The position numbers and the translations under genes are program-made. From NCBI GenBank assembly GCA_028284125.1, contig JANQSI010000017.1, forward strand, positions 1 through 64,000: a stretch of DNA of 64,000 nucleotides. Reading direction: 5' to 3'. Below the pieces are notes generated by a model. The model worked only from the letters and a program-made list of their open reading frames with translations. It ran no database searches and was not told where the DNA came from. Each line of letters opens with the position of its first letter. Position 1 is the first letter of the stretch. Source of the stretch: Cyclobacteriaceae bacterium (lineage in GTDB: Bacteria; Bacteroidota; Bacteroidia; Cytophagales; Cyclobacteriaceae). Shown in pieces: positions 52,063-61,761 of this stretch.

Positions 52063-53232
52063 CTATTTCAGCAAAATGCCGTTTTCCACCCAAACTTCCT
52101 CCCCTACTTTCACGGTAGCGTCAGTGAAGAAATTCCAACGAACATAACCTCCAGTCACATTCCCACCTAATTCTGAGTTATCACCCAAAGAAAGTCGTAC
52201 AACTCCCGCTCCGTATCCAAAATAAGGAATCCACGGATTTTCACTTGGAATGGCAAGTTGGGGATTCATTCCCAGGGCAAATTCACGAAAAGATTTGGCT
52301 ACTTCTCCAGCTTGATCCATTTCTTTCTGAACAGCTTCAATTCCGTAAGTTGCTTGCATATCTATGACTTTTCCCTGTTCAAGAGTCATCACAAGCCCCT
52401 GAACCATGGTGGTGTCCCATTCGGCATCAGGAAAAGCAATCCTTCCATTCACAGAGGTTTCTATTGGTGCTAATCGAACGGCCCCAGAAGGTAATTCCAT
52501 CTCTCTGTCAATTAGATTTCTTGCTAAAGTGGCATTGGCTGCAGAGGCGTCTCCGCTTTGCTTGGTGACTGGTCGATCACCGATGGAAAATGAAATATCT
52601 GTGCCGGCAGGAGTGGTCACATTAATTGTTTGATCACGTATGGCATCCTCGAATCTTTTTTGATCCCTGGCGAGTTGACGGTAGTTGGTGGAGAGAAGCG
52701 CATCCTCGTAAAAGAAATCAGTTTCTTGGGTTATATCTTGTTCTAAACCATTCAATCCATAAGCCCCAGCCCAATGAAAATGAATAGTTCTTCCAACTCC
52801 CTCATCAAGATTTTCCTGAATCATTGCATAAATCTTATCAGCAGGCGTAGCTCCAGGCAGCATAACTCCGACATCCACTTGCTTCAAGTATTCTTTTAAC
52901 TCTACAACATTCAGATCTGCAGAAGCATCTATAAAAGCGGAGTTCCATCCTTCTGGCATTGAATCTGTTACGCTAATTGCACCGAGGTACTCACCAAGCG
53001 AACTGTCAACTTGGTTTTTAAGCTCTGAGACTAGCGGATCAAATCTACCAGGTGATCCAACAAGCAAAACTGTCTCACCTAACTGAAGGTCCATACGTTC
53101 CACTATGAGTTCTGAAATAGCTTTGAAATCAAGGCCATCTCTTTCAATGGCTTCCTCTTGATTTAGAAGCGAGCATGAAGAAAATATTAGACAGAATACC
53201 AAAAAAAGGTACTGGAGTATCTTAGGAAGCAT
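52063..53232 (-). CDS. M29-like aminopeptidase-family lipoprotein
   Basis: Predicted lipoprotein of 389 residues, lipobox FSSC near residue 20. Residues about 45-380 resemble thermophilic aminopeptidases of family M29: TTPAGTDISFSIGDRPV, LPSGAVRLAPIETSVNGRI and AFGMNPQ-like ALGMNPQL. The expected metal-binding Glu and His cluster is only partly visible, so activity is uncertain. It lies upstream of the TAXI protein gene on the same strand, 52 bases apart, suggesting co-transcription. Confidence 0.72.
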   Translation of the reverse strand: MLPKILQYLFLVFCLIFSSCSLLNQEEAIERDGLDFKAISELIVERMDLQLGETVLLVGSPGRFDPLVSELKNQVDSSLGEYLGAISVTDSMPEGWNSAFIDASADLNVVELKEYLKQVDVGVMLPGATPADKIYAMIQENLDEGVGRTIHFHWAGAYGLNGLEQDITQETDFFYEDALLSTNYRQLARDQKRFEDAIRDQTINVTTPAGTDISFSIGDRPVTKQSGDASAANATLARNLIDREMELPSGAVRLAPIETSVNGRIAFPDAEWDTTMVQGLVMTLEQGKVIDMQATYGIEAVQKEMDQAGEVAKSFREFALGMNPQLAIPSENPWIPYFGYGAGVVRLSLGDNSELGGNVTGGYVRWNFFTDATVKVGEEVWVENGILLK

Positions 53233-53284
53233 AGCGGCTTATTTATCAGCGGAAAAGATAAAAAAAACTGCTTAACCCACTAAA

Positions 53285-54082
53285 TTATTCACTCATGACG
53301 AATGCGATCGGTAAAATCATACTGACTCGTACAGGACGTCCACGTTGCTTTCCTGGCTCCCATTTGGGTGCTTGAGACAAGACACGAATTGCCTCTTGGT
53401 CACAACCGGCTCCTATGCCCTTAACAACGTTAATGCCTGAAATGCTGCCGTCCTTTTCGACTATGAATTTCACAAATACCCTTCCACTGATCTCCATTCT
53501 TAATGCTGGTTTAGGGTAATTTATATTTTCATTTACATAGTCATAGAAAGCACTTATCCCACCATATGGGGAAGGCATTGACTCCACAATGCTGAACACT
53601 TCATCCACTCTTTCTTCTTCTACCACTTCTTCATAAACAACCTCTTCTATTTCAGATTCTTCACTGATCTCTACATCAAGATTGATCTCGATTTCATCCA
53701 TTACTTCTTCTTCCACTTCCTTGATGACGAAAAGTTCCACCATCTTTTTCGGAGGCGGTGGTGGAGGCTGCTTGCTTATAGGAATGTCCATTACTTCGTT
53801 CGTATTGCCTTGCAATTCAGAATACTCAAGGATCGGCTTTGTTTTTTCGGTTTCCCAAATAAAAGCTGCATTGACAAATAATAAACTGATACAAAGGCCT
53901 ATTGAAAGAAATAGCGGATGGTGAGTTTGAATCCACTTTTTTTTCTCTTTTTTGATTTCAATCAAATCTTGGTAAAATTTGGAGGTAATCTTTTTAACAC
54001 CCTTCATCCTTTTTTTTAGCTTGTCTGGATGGTGATGATGAGTCAAGGATGCTTGCATCCTTTCTTTTAATGACTGTCTCAT
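53285..54082 (-). CDS. TonB family energy transducer
   Basis: Predicted TonB-like protein, 265 residues. A basic cytoplasmic N-terminus of about 55 residues precedes one membrane helix (about 57-75). A short run of prolines (KQPPPPPPKK) and an acidic Glu/Val-rich stretch span the periplasm, and residues about 175-265 are the TonB C-terminal domain (NYPKPALRMEISGRVFVKFIVEKDG and EAIRVLSQAPKWEPGKQRGRP, read as separate blocks). The long cytoplasmic head is unusual. It would energise outer-membrane uptake. Divergent from the araC-type gene at 54213. Confidence 0.9.
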   Translation of the reverse strand: MRQSLKERMQASLTHHHHPDKLKKRMKGVKKITSKFYQDLIEIKKEKKKWIQTHHPLFLSIGLCISLLFVNAAFIWETEKTKPILEYSELQGNTNEVMDIPISKQPPPPPPKKMVELFVIKEVEEEVMDEIEINLDVEISEESEIEEVVYEEVVEEERVDEVFSIVESMPSPYGGISAFYDYVNENINYPKPALRMEISGRVFVKFIVEKDGSISGINVVKGIGAGCDQEAIRVLSQAPKWEPGKQRGRPVRVSMILPIAFVMSE

Positions 54083-54158
54083 AACTCTACTCTTTTGTTA
54101 GGTTATGAAAAGTTTACCTATATGTTAATCAATAAATATGAGGAAAGTCATGCAATTG

Positions 54159-54178
54159 GCTGATTCATGATAATCAGC
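54159..54178. promoter_or_regulatory. palindrome between divergent tonB and araC-type genes
   Basis: GCTGATT-CATGAT-AATCAGC has perfect 7-bp arms around a six-base centre and lies midway between the two start codons (54082 and 54213). It may be an operator for either or both genes; inference from symmetry and position. Confidence 0.45.
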
Positions 54179-54212
54179 AAGCGGCAATGAGATAATTTTA
54201 TATATTTAATTC

Positions 54213-55298
54213 ATGGCAGTATTCCATGTTTTAATTGCATTTGGTGCCTTCCAAGCTCTCTTTCTGGCTTTGGTTTTTCTGACTCATTCAACGGAAAATC
54301 TGCCTAAAAAACTCTTCGGGCTTTTTCTTCTTATTGAGGGGTTTACTCTAGTAGAACGTGTGTTGGTAGAAAGCGGATTAATAGAGCATGTACCACATAT
54401 CCTGGGAATCAGTTATCCAATTAACTTCATCAAGCCACCAATCCTATTTTTTATGGCGCTGGCAATTGTGAATCGGAAATTCAAAGTAAAACCCATTCAA
54501 GGATTCCACTTCATTCCATTTGCACTCATACTCCTGATGAACGTGCCATTTTATTTTGAAACCGGCACCAGAAAAATGGAAATTGTTGAAGCTTTTGTAA
54601 ACTACATTCCGTCCTACACTGACTTCAATTTCTACTTCTTTCTCTCATTTTTCTTTTACATCGGGATCTATATTTTCTTGACAGTTCGAACACTGAGAAC
54701 CTATCACGAGCATGTGAAAAACAACAAACTGTCTAACTGGTATTTATCGGTATTATACTTATATGGCGCCACTTTGCTGATTAGCCTTTTCCACTTCTTA
54801 ATAGAACCCTTGGGAGTTATTGAAATTCGTCATTTTGGAGTAGTGAGTATGCTGATAATGACGTTCTTGGTGCAATCGATCGCTTACTCATTTTTTGTCA
54901 AGTCAAATATCTTTCATCATCGTTCTCCCTCGATGGAAAATATTGATCAAGCCTTAAGAGACGAAAAGCTCATCAGAGAAAAATTGGAAACTGAAAAGGC
55001 GTATTTAAATGATGAACTCAATCTGGGTGAATTTGCCGAAGGATTAGGCTTTTCAAAAAAGTATGTTTCAGATATAATCAACCAGCGGTTTGGGAGCTCT
55101 TTTAAAGAAATAATCAACCAGTACCGCGTAGAAGAGGCCAAAAGTTTAATGAGTGAAAACAAGAATTCGAATCCGCAATTAATTTCAATCGGCTATCAAG
55201 CTGGGTTCAACAACAAAGTGAGTTTTTACCGCTCTTTTAAACGACATACTGGCAAATCTCCTTCCGATTATTACAAACTCCTGTTGTCTACCAAATAG
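54213..55298 (+). CDS. membrane-anchored AraC family regulator
   Basis: Predicted regulator of 361 residues, built like the protein encoded at 18037: about seven membrane helices over residues 1-235, then an AraC/XylS double helix-turn-helix (INQYRVEEAKSLM, LISIGYQAGFNNKVSFYRSFKRHTGKSPSDYY in two blocks). The HEH and ILGISYP segments correspond to those in the other protein. Ligand unknown. Divergent from tonB, with a palindrome in between, so it may regulate that gene; no direct evidence. Confidence 0.88.
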   Translation: MAVFHVLIAFGAFQALFLALVFLTHSTENLPKKLFGLFLLIEGFTLVERVLVESGLIEHVPHILGISYPINFIKPPILFFMALAIVNRKFKVKPIQGFHFIPFALILLMNVPFYFETGTRKMEIVEAFVNYIPSYTDFNFYFFLSFFFYIGIYIFLTVRTLRTYHEHVKNNKLSNWYLSVLYLYGATLLISLFHFLIEPLGVIEIRHFGVVSMLIMTFLVQSIAYSFFVKSNIFHHRSPSMENIDQALRDEKLIREKLETEKAYLNDELNLGEFAEGLGFSKKYVSDIINQRFGSSFKEIINQYRVEEAKSLMSENKNSNPQLISIGYQAGFNNKVSFYRSFKRHTGKSPSDYYKLLLSTK

Positions 55299-55450
55299 TC
55301 ATCTGTATACGTCTGGTAGGCAATAACATCTAGATCTCATCTCACTAATTTGAAAATATTTGGGTTACAAAATGAATCCGTAACCTCTTGGTGATCTAAT
55401 CCTGCTACTTTGAATGCAAATTCAATTATTAACGAAACCTGATTTATCAA

Positions 55451-55903
55451 ATGAAATTCAACGGATCAATAGAGATCAATCAGTCGATTGACGTAGTTAC
55501 CAAATTATTTGCCGACCCAAATAATATAAAAGAATATCAAGAAGGTTTTGAAAAGAAAGTATTGGTAAGTGGTGATGAAGGGCAAGATGGCGCCATTTCT
55601 AAAATGTACTACAAGCAGGGAAAACATGAGATGGAATTGACAGAAACCATAACTTCCAATAAACTCCCAAACTCATTTGAAGCTTTCTATCATCATAAAC
55701 ACATGGACAACACCATGAAGTGTACATTCACTGATTTAGGCAATAACAAAACACGCTATGATACAGAAATAGAATACACTCGCATCAACTGGGTTATGCC
55801 TCGATTGATTGCAATTCTTTTTCCGAGCATGTATCGAAAACCAGCGCAGCGATGGTTCGATAATTTTAAAACATTTGCTGAGAAACAAAATACAGAACAA
55901 TGA
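55451..55903 (+). CDS. SRPBCC/START-like protein
   Basis: Cytoplasmic protein of 150 residues with the helix-grip layout of polyketide-cyclase-like SRPBCC proteins: an initial strand (KFNGSIEINQSIDVVTKLFADPNNI read as two parts), then LTETITSN, a tripeptide-rich FEAFYHHKHMDN stretch and a C-terminal helix after MYRKPAQRWFDNF. Such proteins bind small hydrophobic ligands. Overlaps the next gene by four bases (ATGA). Confidence 0.82.
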   Translation: MKFNGSIEINQSIDVVTKLFADPNNIKEYQEGFEKKVLVSGDEGQDGAISKMYYKQGKHEMELTETITSNKLPNSFEAFYHHKHMDNTMKCTFTDLGNNKTRYDTEIEYTRINWVMPRLIAILFPSMYRKPAQRWFDNFKTFAEKQNTEQ

Positions 55904-56238
55904 ACTGGGAAGAAGCATTAGAATTTTACGACAAGTTGATTGCAACAAATTCAAAGTTTGAAAGGCTTGGCAAAACCATGCCTTACACTTCAGCGAACAC
56001 CTACATGTTTTCACTTCTCAATAAAGACGGTGAAATAGGCATCAGACTTTCAAAGGAGTCTGGTGAAAATTTCATGAAGAAGTATGACACCACCGGATAT
56101 AAATCCTACGGTGCATTCATGCATGGATACGTCTTGATCCCGGAGAATCTCTATGATGACATGGACCTTTTAGCTTCTGTTTTAGAGGAAAGCTATCAGT
56201 ACGTAATGTCATTGGAACCACAAGAAAGAAAAAAATAG
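55900..56238 (+). CDS. TfoX N-terminal domain-like protein
   Basis: Cytoplasmic protein of 112 residues. LGKTMPYTSANTYMFSLLNKDGEIGIRL, then YGAFMHGYVLIPENL, are the conserved blocks of TfoX/Sxy N-terminal-type proteins, many of which have no link to competence. Its ATG overlaps the stop of the SRPBCC gene, and the VOC-type gene starts two bases after its stop, so the three are co-transcribed. Confidence 0.82.
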   Translation: MNWEEALEFYDKLIATNSKFERLGKTMPYTSANTYMFSLLNKDGEIGIRLSKESGENFMKKYDTTGYKSYGAFMHGYVLIPENLYDDMDLLASVLEESYQYVMSLEPQERKK

Positions 56239-56240
56239 CT

Positions 56241-56627
56241 ATGAAATTAGTCCCATACTTAGTTTTTCCTGGCACCTGCAGAGATGCCATGACCTATTAT
56301 TCAAGAATCTTCAATGGAGAGCTCAATGTCATGACAACTTTTGGTGAATCGCCAATGGAAGTCCCGCCAGAAGTAGAAAACAGGATATTCAACTCAGAGT
56401 TAGATGCCGGTGATTTCCAACTTAAAGCATCAGATGATATGCCTGGCTATGAAACAAAAATCGGCACCAATATCTCTCTGTTTGTTGTTTTTTCTGACAA
56501 AGAATCAAAATTGGTCGCATTTGAAAAACTCTCAGAAGGCGGGAAAATACTCTTCCCATTGGATGACAATTTTGGAATGTTAAAAGACAAATATGACGTT
56601 CAGTGGATGTTTGTGAATGAGACATAG
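56241..56627 (+). CDS. VOC superfamily (PhnB/glyoxalase-like) protein
   Basis: Cytoplasmic protein of 128 residues with the paired beta-alpha-beta modules of the VOC fold in the PhnB/YjdN subset: PYLVFPGTCRDAMTYYSRIFNGEL at the start, FNSELDAGDFQLKASDD in the middle, and GKILFPLDDNFGMLKDKYDVQWMFV at the end (described by blocks). Enzymatic activity is unlikely to be predictable. Last gene of the three-gene unit. Confidence 0.86.
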   Translation: MKLVPYLVFPGTCRDAMTYYSRIFNGELNVMTTFGESPMEVPPEVENRIFNSELDAGDFQLKASDDMPGYETKIGTNISLFVVFSDKESKLVAFEKLSEGGKILFPLDDNFGMLKDKYDVQWMFVNET

Positions 56628-56707
56628 CGTTTAGTCACATTTTGTGCTCTCGGTTAGTTTGATGAAATTTAATAACCCACAAACTAATTAACCTAACCAG
56701 AGCCACT

Positions 56708-59089
56708 ATGAGATTTATATCCACTGCCCTACTCTCAGTTTTACTATTTGCATGCAGCAATGAATCTGACAACAGAAAACAAATTGCCGGATTGCAAGAA
56801 CCAGTAGAAATCATCCGAGACCAATGGGGCATCAATCACATTTACGCGAAAACCCAACGCGATCTCTTCTTTGCGCAGGGATACGCAGCAGCACAAGATC
56901 GACTCTTTCAATTTGAAATCTGGCGTAGACAAGCCACAGGAACAGTAGCCGAGATTCTAGGCGAGCGTGAGCTGAAACGAGACATAGGCACGCGACTTTT
57001 CAAATTCCGTGGAGATATGATTGACGAAATGAATCACTACCATGAGGAAGGCGAGGAGATCATTACAGCATACACCGATGGAGTCAATGCATATATTGAA
57101 CATGCACTTCAAGCTCCAGAAAAACTACCAATAGAATTTAAATTATTAAATATTCTGCCTCAGAAATGGACTCCTGAAGTCGTGATTTCCAGACATCAAG
57201 GTTTATTAGGAAACATCGGTCAGGAATTACAAATTGGTCGTGCCGTGGCAAAAATTGGAGCAGAAAAAGTGAAAGATCTTTTATGGCTTCACCCTAAAGA
57301 ACCGAACATCGACCTTGATCCATCCATCAATAAAGAGTTGTTAAGTGATGATATTCTGGAACTTTATAATGCATTCAGAAGACGTGTTCGTTTTGAAAAA
57401 GATGACATAATTCCCGAATACCAAGCATCAAATCAAGTTGAAACCTTGCTTGCCTTAGGCGAGCCAGGAGACGATCCATTTTCCATTGGAAGTAACAACT
57501 GGGTAGTCAGTGGAAACAAAATGGCCGACGGAAATACGTACATGGCGAACGATCCACATCGAACGATTGCTGTCCCGTCCTTAAGATACATGGCTCATTT
57601 AGTAGCTCCAGGCTGGAATGTGATTGGTGGTGGTGAACCGGAAATTCCAGGAATTTCCATTGGACACAACGAGTATGGTGCTTGGGGACTTACCGTTTTT
57701 AGAACAGATGCAGAAGACCTGTATGTCTATGATCTAAACCCAGACAATCCTAATCAATACCGCTATCAAGGCGAATGGGAAGACATGACGATCATCACAG
57801 AAACAATAAAAGTCAAAGATCAAAAAGACGAAGTAGTTGAATTGAAATACACCAGGCACGGACCCGTTCCTTATGTAGACTTAGAAAACAACAAGGCCTA
57901 TGCGGTGAGGTGTGGCTGGTTGGAAATTGGCGGATCTCCCTATTTAGCTTCTTTGCGTATGGATCAAGCCAAAACCTGGGAAGAATTTAGAGATGCCTGC
58001 AATTACAGTCACATTCCTGGCGAGAACATGATTTGGGCAGACAAAGATGGAAACATTGGCTGGCAGGCCGTGGGAATTGCACCCATTCGCAGAAACTTCA
58101 GTGGACTTGTCCCCGTCCCTGGAGATGGTAGGTATGAATGGGAGGATTATCTACCAATCATTCAAAAACCAAATACCTACAACCCTGAAGAAGGATATTT
58201 TGCTTCTGCCAACCAAAACGTGACGCCAGAATCCTATGAATTTTGGGATGCCATCGGGTTTTCATGGTCAGATCCGTATCGTGGAGATCGAGTGGAAGAA
58301 GTACTGGAATCAAAAGAGAAGTTGACAATGGAGGACATGAAAAATTTGCAGGTTGATTATCTATCAATTCCTGCACGTATACTCGTCCCATTTCTTGAAA
58401 ATCTCGCACTGGATGGAAAAGCGGATGAAGCTAAAGCTAAGTTGGCGGACTGGGATTACAAGCTTGAGGCAACTTCAATTGAGGCAGCGATTTATGTTGC
58501 TTGGGAAAATCAACTAAGATCACAAGCAAGAGACCAATTCATACCAGAGGCTGCAAATGGTCTTATCAATGGAATTCAAATGAAAAAGCTCATGGATTGG
58601 ATACTTGATCCGACGGAAAAATTTGGTTCATCGTCCAATCGAGATCAGTTCTTAACAGATGCTTTCATCGATGCGATTAGTGATCTGGAAGAGAAACTAG
58701 GAGAAGACATGAACCAATGGCAATATGGCCAAGAAGCATATAAGCATTCATTCATAACACATGCGCTTGGAAATGTTGTTAATCAAACCACTTCAAGCAA
58801 ACTGAATGTTGGGCCTCTACCTCGTGGTGGCAATTCATATACGCCCGGATCTTCCGGAGGCAATCTCCGACAAAGTAGTGGTGCATCTTTCCGCATCATT
58901 GTCAACACAGGAGATTGGGATGCAGCAATTGGGACAAATAGCCCGGGACAATCTGGGGATCCAGAAAGTCCATTTTATCAAAATCTTTTTGAATCATGGG
59001 CCAATGATGAGTTCTTTCCAGTTTATTACAGCCGTGAAAAAATTGAATCAGTTGCAGCTGAAAAAATTACGCTTGTCCCTTCAAATTAG
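56708..59089 (+). CDS. penicillin acylase family lipoprotein
   Basis: Predicted Ntn-hydrolase of the S45 family that cleaves acyl amides, such as acyl-homoserine lactones or beta-lactam side chains; 793 residues. Lipobox LLFAC near residue 16. The N-terminal alpha chain ends at the processing site, where Gly261-Ser262 in IGSNNWVV would be cut to expose the catalytic Ser262. NDPHR, RHGPV and YSHIPGENMIWADKDGNIGW (blocks) are further family signatures. Substrate unknown. It is followed after 106 bases by the M1 peptidase gene. Confidence 0.93.
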   Translation: MRFISTALLSVLLFACSNESDNRKQIAGLQEPVEIIRDQWGINHIYAKTQRDLFFAQGYAAAQDRLFQFEIWRRQATGTVAEILGERELKRDIGTRLFKFRGDMIDEMNHYHEEGEEIITAYTDGVNAYIEHALQAPEKLPIEFKLLNILPQKWTPEVVISRHQGLLGNIGQELQIGRAVAKIGAEKVKDLLWLHPKEPNIDLDPSINKELLSDDILELYNAFRRRVRFEKDDIIPEYQASNQVETLLALGEPGDDPFSIGSNNWVVSGNKMADGNTYMANDPHRTIAVPSLRYMAHLVAPGWNVIGGGEPEIPGISIGHNEYGAWGLTVFRTDAEDLYVYDLNPDNPNQYRYQGEWEDMTIITETIKVKDQKDEVVELKYTRHGPVPYVDLENNKAYAVRCGWLEIGGSPYLASLRMDQAKTWEEFRDACNYSHIPGENMIWADKDGNIGWQAVGIAPIRRNFSGLVPVPGDGRYEWEDYLPIIQKPNTYNPEEGYFASANQNVTPESYEFWDAIGFSWSDPYRGDRVEEVLESKEKLTMEDMKNLQVDYLSIPARILVPFLENLALDGKADEAKAKLADWDYKLEATSIEAAIYVAWENQLRSQARDQFIPEAANGLINGIQMKKLMDWILDPTEKFGSSSNRDQFLTDAFIDAISDLEEKLGEDMNQWQYGQEAYKHSFITHALGNVVNQTTSSKLNVGPLPRGGNSYTPGSSGGNLRQSSGASFRIIVNTGDWDAAIGTNSPGQSGDPESPFYQNLFESWANDEFFPVYYSREKIESVAAEKITLVPSN

Positions 59090-59195
59090 ATAAAATATTC
59101 TTCCGTTAAAGCCATTATTTCTACCACTGGTAAAGTGAGCTATTACCGATATAGGAGTAGGTTGTACCTTTAGCTTCCACATTTTTTAACATATC

Positions 59196-61421
59196 ATGAA
59201 AAAAATCTTAACCCTTTTCTCACTAGTATTCATTTTTCAATCTTTTGCGCAGGATCTTCCACCCTACACCGGAAAATTTGATGCAATCGATCGCTTATTA
59301 GAACCGCCAAGTCCTTATCGAACAGCCTCTGGAGCACCAGGAGCTGAATATTGGCAACAACGAGCTGATTATGTGATCAAGGCAGAAATTGATGAAGAAA
59401 CCAATGTTCTATCAGGCGAAGAAACAATCACTTACTATAACAACTCTCCTGATGAACTCAAGATTCTATGGGTACAACTAGAACAAAATGTGAATAGACA
59501 AGGAAATGAAGACTATGGAGACTTTGGTGGAGGAGTGAGTAACAACATGAATTCCCTCAAAATGCAGCGCCTGGTAAGACCTATCGAATTTCCTGCAGGA
59601 ACAGATATCGATTATGTGAAGGATTCGAATGGCAGAGACATACCTTTTATCGTAAACAACACCCAAATGCGGGTTGAATTGTCCCAACCTTTAAAACCAG
59701 GGCAAAACATCACTTTTTCCATCAAATGGAAAAACTACATCACTGATCGGGCGAAATTCCTTCTTTCAAGGGAGGGATATGAGTATTTTCCAAAAGATGA
59801 CAACAAAGTATTCTTATTGGGGCATTGGTTCCCAAGAATGGCTGTCTACAACGATACCGAAGGATGGCAAAACAAACAGTTCTTCCGTCTTGGAGAGTTT
59901 GCGTTAGAATTTGGCGATTATGATGTGGAGCTAACAGTACCTGCCGACCACATTGTTGCAGGAACAGGAAGTCTGACTAACCAAAAGGATGTCTTAACAA
60001 AAACGCAAATAAATCGTCTAGAGCAAGCCAGAAATACCTTCGATAAACCTCTCATGATCGTTACGCCTGAGGAAGCTAAGGAGAACGAACAATCAAAAAC
60101 TAAAAAGAAAAAGACCTGGAAATTCAGAGCGGAGAACGTTCGTGATGTGGCCTTCGCCAGCTCAAGAAAATTCATTTGGGATGCTCAAGCAGTTAAACTT
60201 CCTACCAACACGGTAATGGCCATGTCCTTTTATCCAAATGAAGGAATGCCGGTTTGGTCCGAAGAATCAACACGAGGTATAATGCATGCCTTAGAAGTTT
60301 ATTCAGAAGCCACTTTTGACTATCCTTATCCGGTAGCGATTTCGGTTAATACTTCAAACATCGGAATTGAATACCCAATGATCTCTTTCAATGGTGGACG
60401 GCCAGTCAATGGTACCATTACCGAGCAAGCCAGGAGAGGAATGACCAGCACAATCATTCATGAAGTCGGTCACAACTGGTTCCCAATGATTGTCAGCTCT
60501 GATGAGAGAAAATGGATGTGGATGGACGAAGGACTCAACACTTTTCTGCATCAAAGAACACTAGCAGAACGATACCCACAATGGAGTCATACTACTCCGG
60601 AAAGCATCGTTCCTTTCATGAAAGGTGACAAAAGAATTCTTCGTCCAACAATGACTAATGCGGATAATGATTTGTTATCCCAGATGGGAAACAACTACTA
60701 TCAAAAGCCAACGGTAGGATTTCAGATGCTACGAAATTCCATTGTAGGAAAAGAGCTCTTTGACAAAGCCTTTAAAGAATATGCTAACCGATGGAAGTAT
60801 AAACATCCGAATCCATCGGATTTTTTCAGAACCATTGAAGACCAGACTGCAGTAGACTTGGATTGGTTTTGGAAAGGATGGTTTTTCACCACGGACAATG
60901 TCGATATTGAATTAGCGGATGTAAAATGGTTCCAGGTGAAACAAGAAGATGTTTCCATCGAAAATCAGGTGACAAGTGGCAGTTCCGCTCAGATTTCAGG
61001 TTCTGGAAAAAGCGATGGCTCCAAAGACTTCAGCAACGGACCAGAAGAAATAACTATGCAAACAACTGCTGATAATTTCTACGGTCAATACTTGAGCCGG
61101 ATTGATGAAGATGAGATCCGGGCAAGACTTGCGGGTAAAAATTTATACGAGCTCACATTAAAGAATAGAGGTGGATTGGTTATGCCAATAATCATTGAGT
61201 GGACGTATGCGGATGGTACCACAGAGATTGATCAACTGCCGGCTGAAGTCTGGCGACACAACGAAGCTGAAGTGAAAAAGACGTTCCTCAAAGACAAAGA
61301 GGTTGTGAATGTCGAGATAGATCCTAATCTTGAGTTGGCAGATGTGAACATGGAAAACAATTCTTTTCCAAAAGCAGAAAGCGGCTCTCGGTTTGAAGAT
61401 TTCAAGGAAGGGAAGAATTAA
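59196..61421 (+). CDS. exported M1 family zinc metallopeptidase
   Basis: Predicted aminopeptidase, 741 residues; signal peptide ends near SFAQ. An N-terminal M1-type beta domain is followed by the thermolysin-like catalytic domain with HEVGH at residues 422-426 and the third zinc ligand Glu445 in WMDEG, exactly 18 residues later. The usual GxMEN exopeptidase motif is replaced by GIEYPMI near residue 390, as in several Bacteroidota homologues. The C-terminal part has a short Ser/Gly-rich insert before a beta domain. Probably degrades peptides outside the cytoplasm. Confidence 0.92.
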   Translation: MKKILTLFSLVFIFQSFAQDLPPYTGKFDAIDRLLEPPSPYRTASGAPGAEYWQQRADYVIKAEIDEETNVLSGEETITYYNNSPDELKILWVQLEQNVNRQGNEDYGDFGGGVSNNMNSLKMQRLVRPIEFPAGTDIDYVKDSNGRDIPFIVNNTQMRVELSQPLKPGQNITFSIKWKNYITDRAKFLLSREGYEYFPKDDNKVFLLGHWFPRMAVYNDTEGWQNKQFFRLGEFALEFGDYDVELTVPADHIVAGTGSLTNQKDVLTKTQINRLEQARNTFDKPLMIVTPEEAKENEQSKTKKKKTWKFRAENVRDVAFASSRKFIWDAQAVKLPTNTVMAMSFYPNEGMPVWSEESTRGIMHALEVYSEATFDYPYPVAISVNTSNIGIEYPMISFNGGRPVNGTITEQARRGMTSTIIHEVGHNWFPMIVSSDERKWMWMDEGLNTFLHQRTLAERYPQWSHTTPESIVPFMKGDKRILRPTMTNADNDLLSQMGNNYYQKPTVGFQMLRNSIVGKELFDKAFKEYANRWKYKHPNPSDFFRTIEDQTAVDLDWFWKGWFFTTDNVDIELADVKWFQVKQEDVSIENQVTSGSSAQISGSGKSDGSKDFSNGPEEITMQTTADNFYGQYLSRIDEDEIRARLAGKNLYELTLKNRGGLVMPIIIEWTYADGTTEIDQLPAEVWRHNEAEVKKTFLKDKEVVNVEIDPNLELADVNMENNSFPKAESGSRFEDFKEGKN

Positions 61422-61458
61422 TTAAAACTAGCAACTAGTAAGTAATTAGATACAAAAT

Positions 61459-61538
61459 ATCCTCTTGAGGGGATTACAGGAGTGTTTTAGTGTTAAATCA
61501 AGTAAAACACCCTCCTTACCTCCCTCAAGGGAGGATTC
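61459..61538. repeat. dispersed palindromic element, copy 2 (inverted)
   Basis: About 80 bases that match the reverse complement of the element at 50631, including CCTCTTGAGGGG and CCTCCCTCAAGGGAGG ends and the GTGTTTT/AAAACACC arms. It fills the first part of the 340-base gap after the M1 gene. The inverted copies are about 10.8 kb apart. Confidence 0.85.
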
Positions 61539-61556
61539 CTATAAAAACTGATCTCA

Positions 61557-61598
61557 TGTGATTAACCCAGATTCTTTTGTGATTAACCCAGATTCTTT
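61557..61598. repeat. 21-bp tandem duplication
   Basis: Two adjacent copies of a 21-base unit TGTGATTAACCCAGATTCTTT at 61557-61577 and 61578-61598, the second merging into the REP-like hairpin below. The copies are identical, so the duplication looks recent. Confidence 0.85.
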
Positions 61599-61660
61599 CA
61601 CTGCGTTTAGAATGACATCCTACTTCTCAATCTGTGCCGTCATGCTGACTTTGGAAGCAT
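61590..61660. repeat. REP-like hairpin cluster
   Basis: 61590-61616 is a relative of the blocks at 27160 and 27242 (ATTCT at 61592-61596 with AGAAT at 61609-61613). About 25 bases on, CATGCT...AGCATC (61641-61661) forms another small hairpin. The remaining 100 bases before the esterase gene show nothing recognisable. Confidence 0.55.
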
Positions 61661-61761
61661 CTAACGTGATCTGATGGAGTTACAAGAGGATTACAAACAG
61701 GTTATTGAAGATCCAGTCGTCTTCATTTTTTGAGTTATCTTAATAGAAAAATAACCTAACC

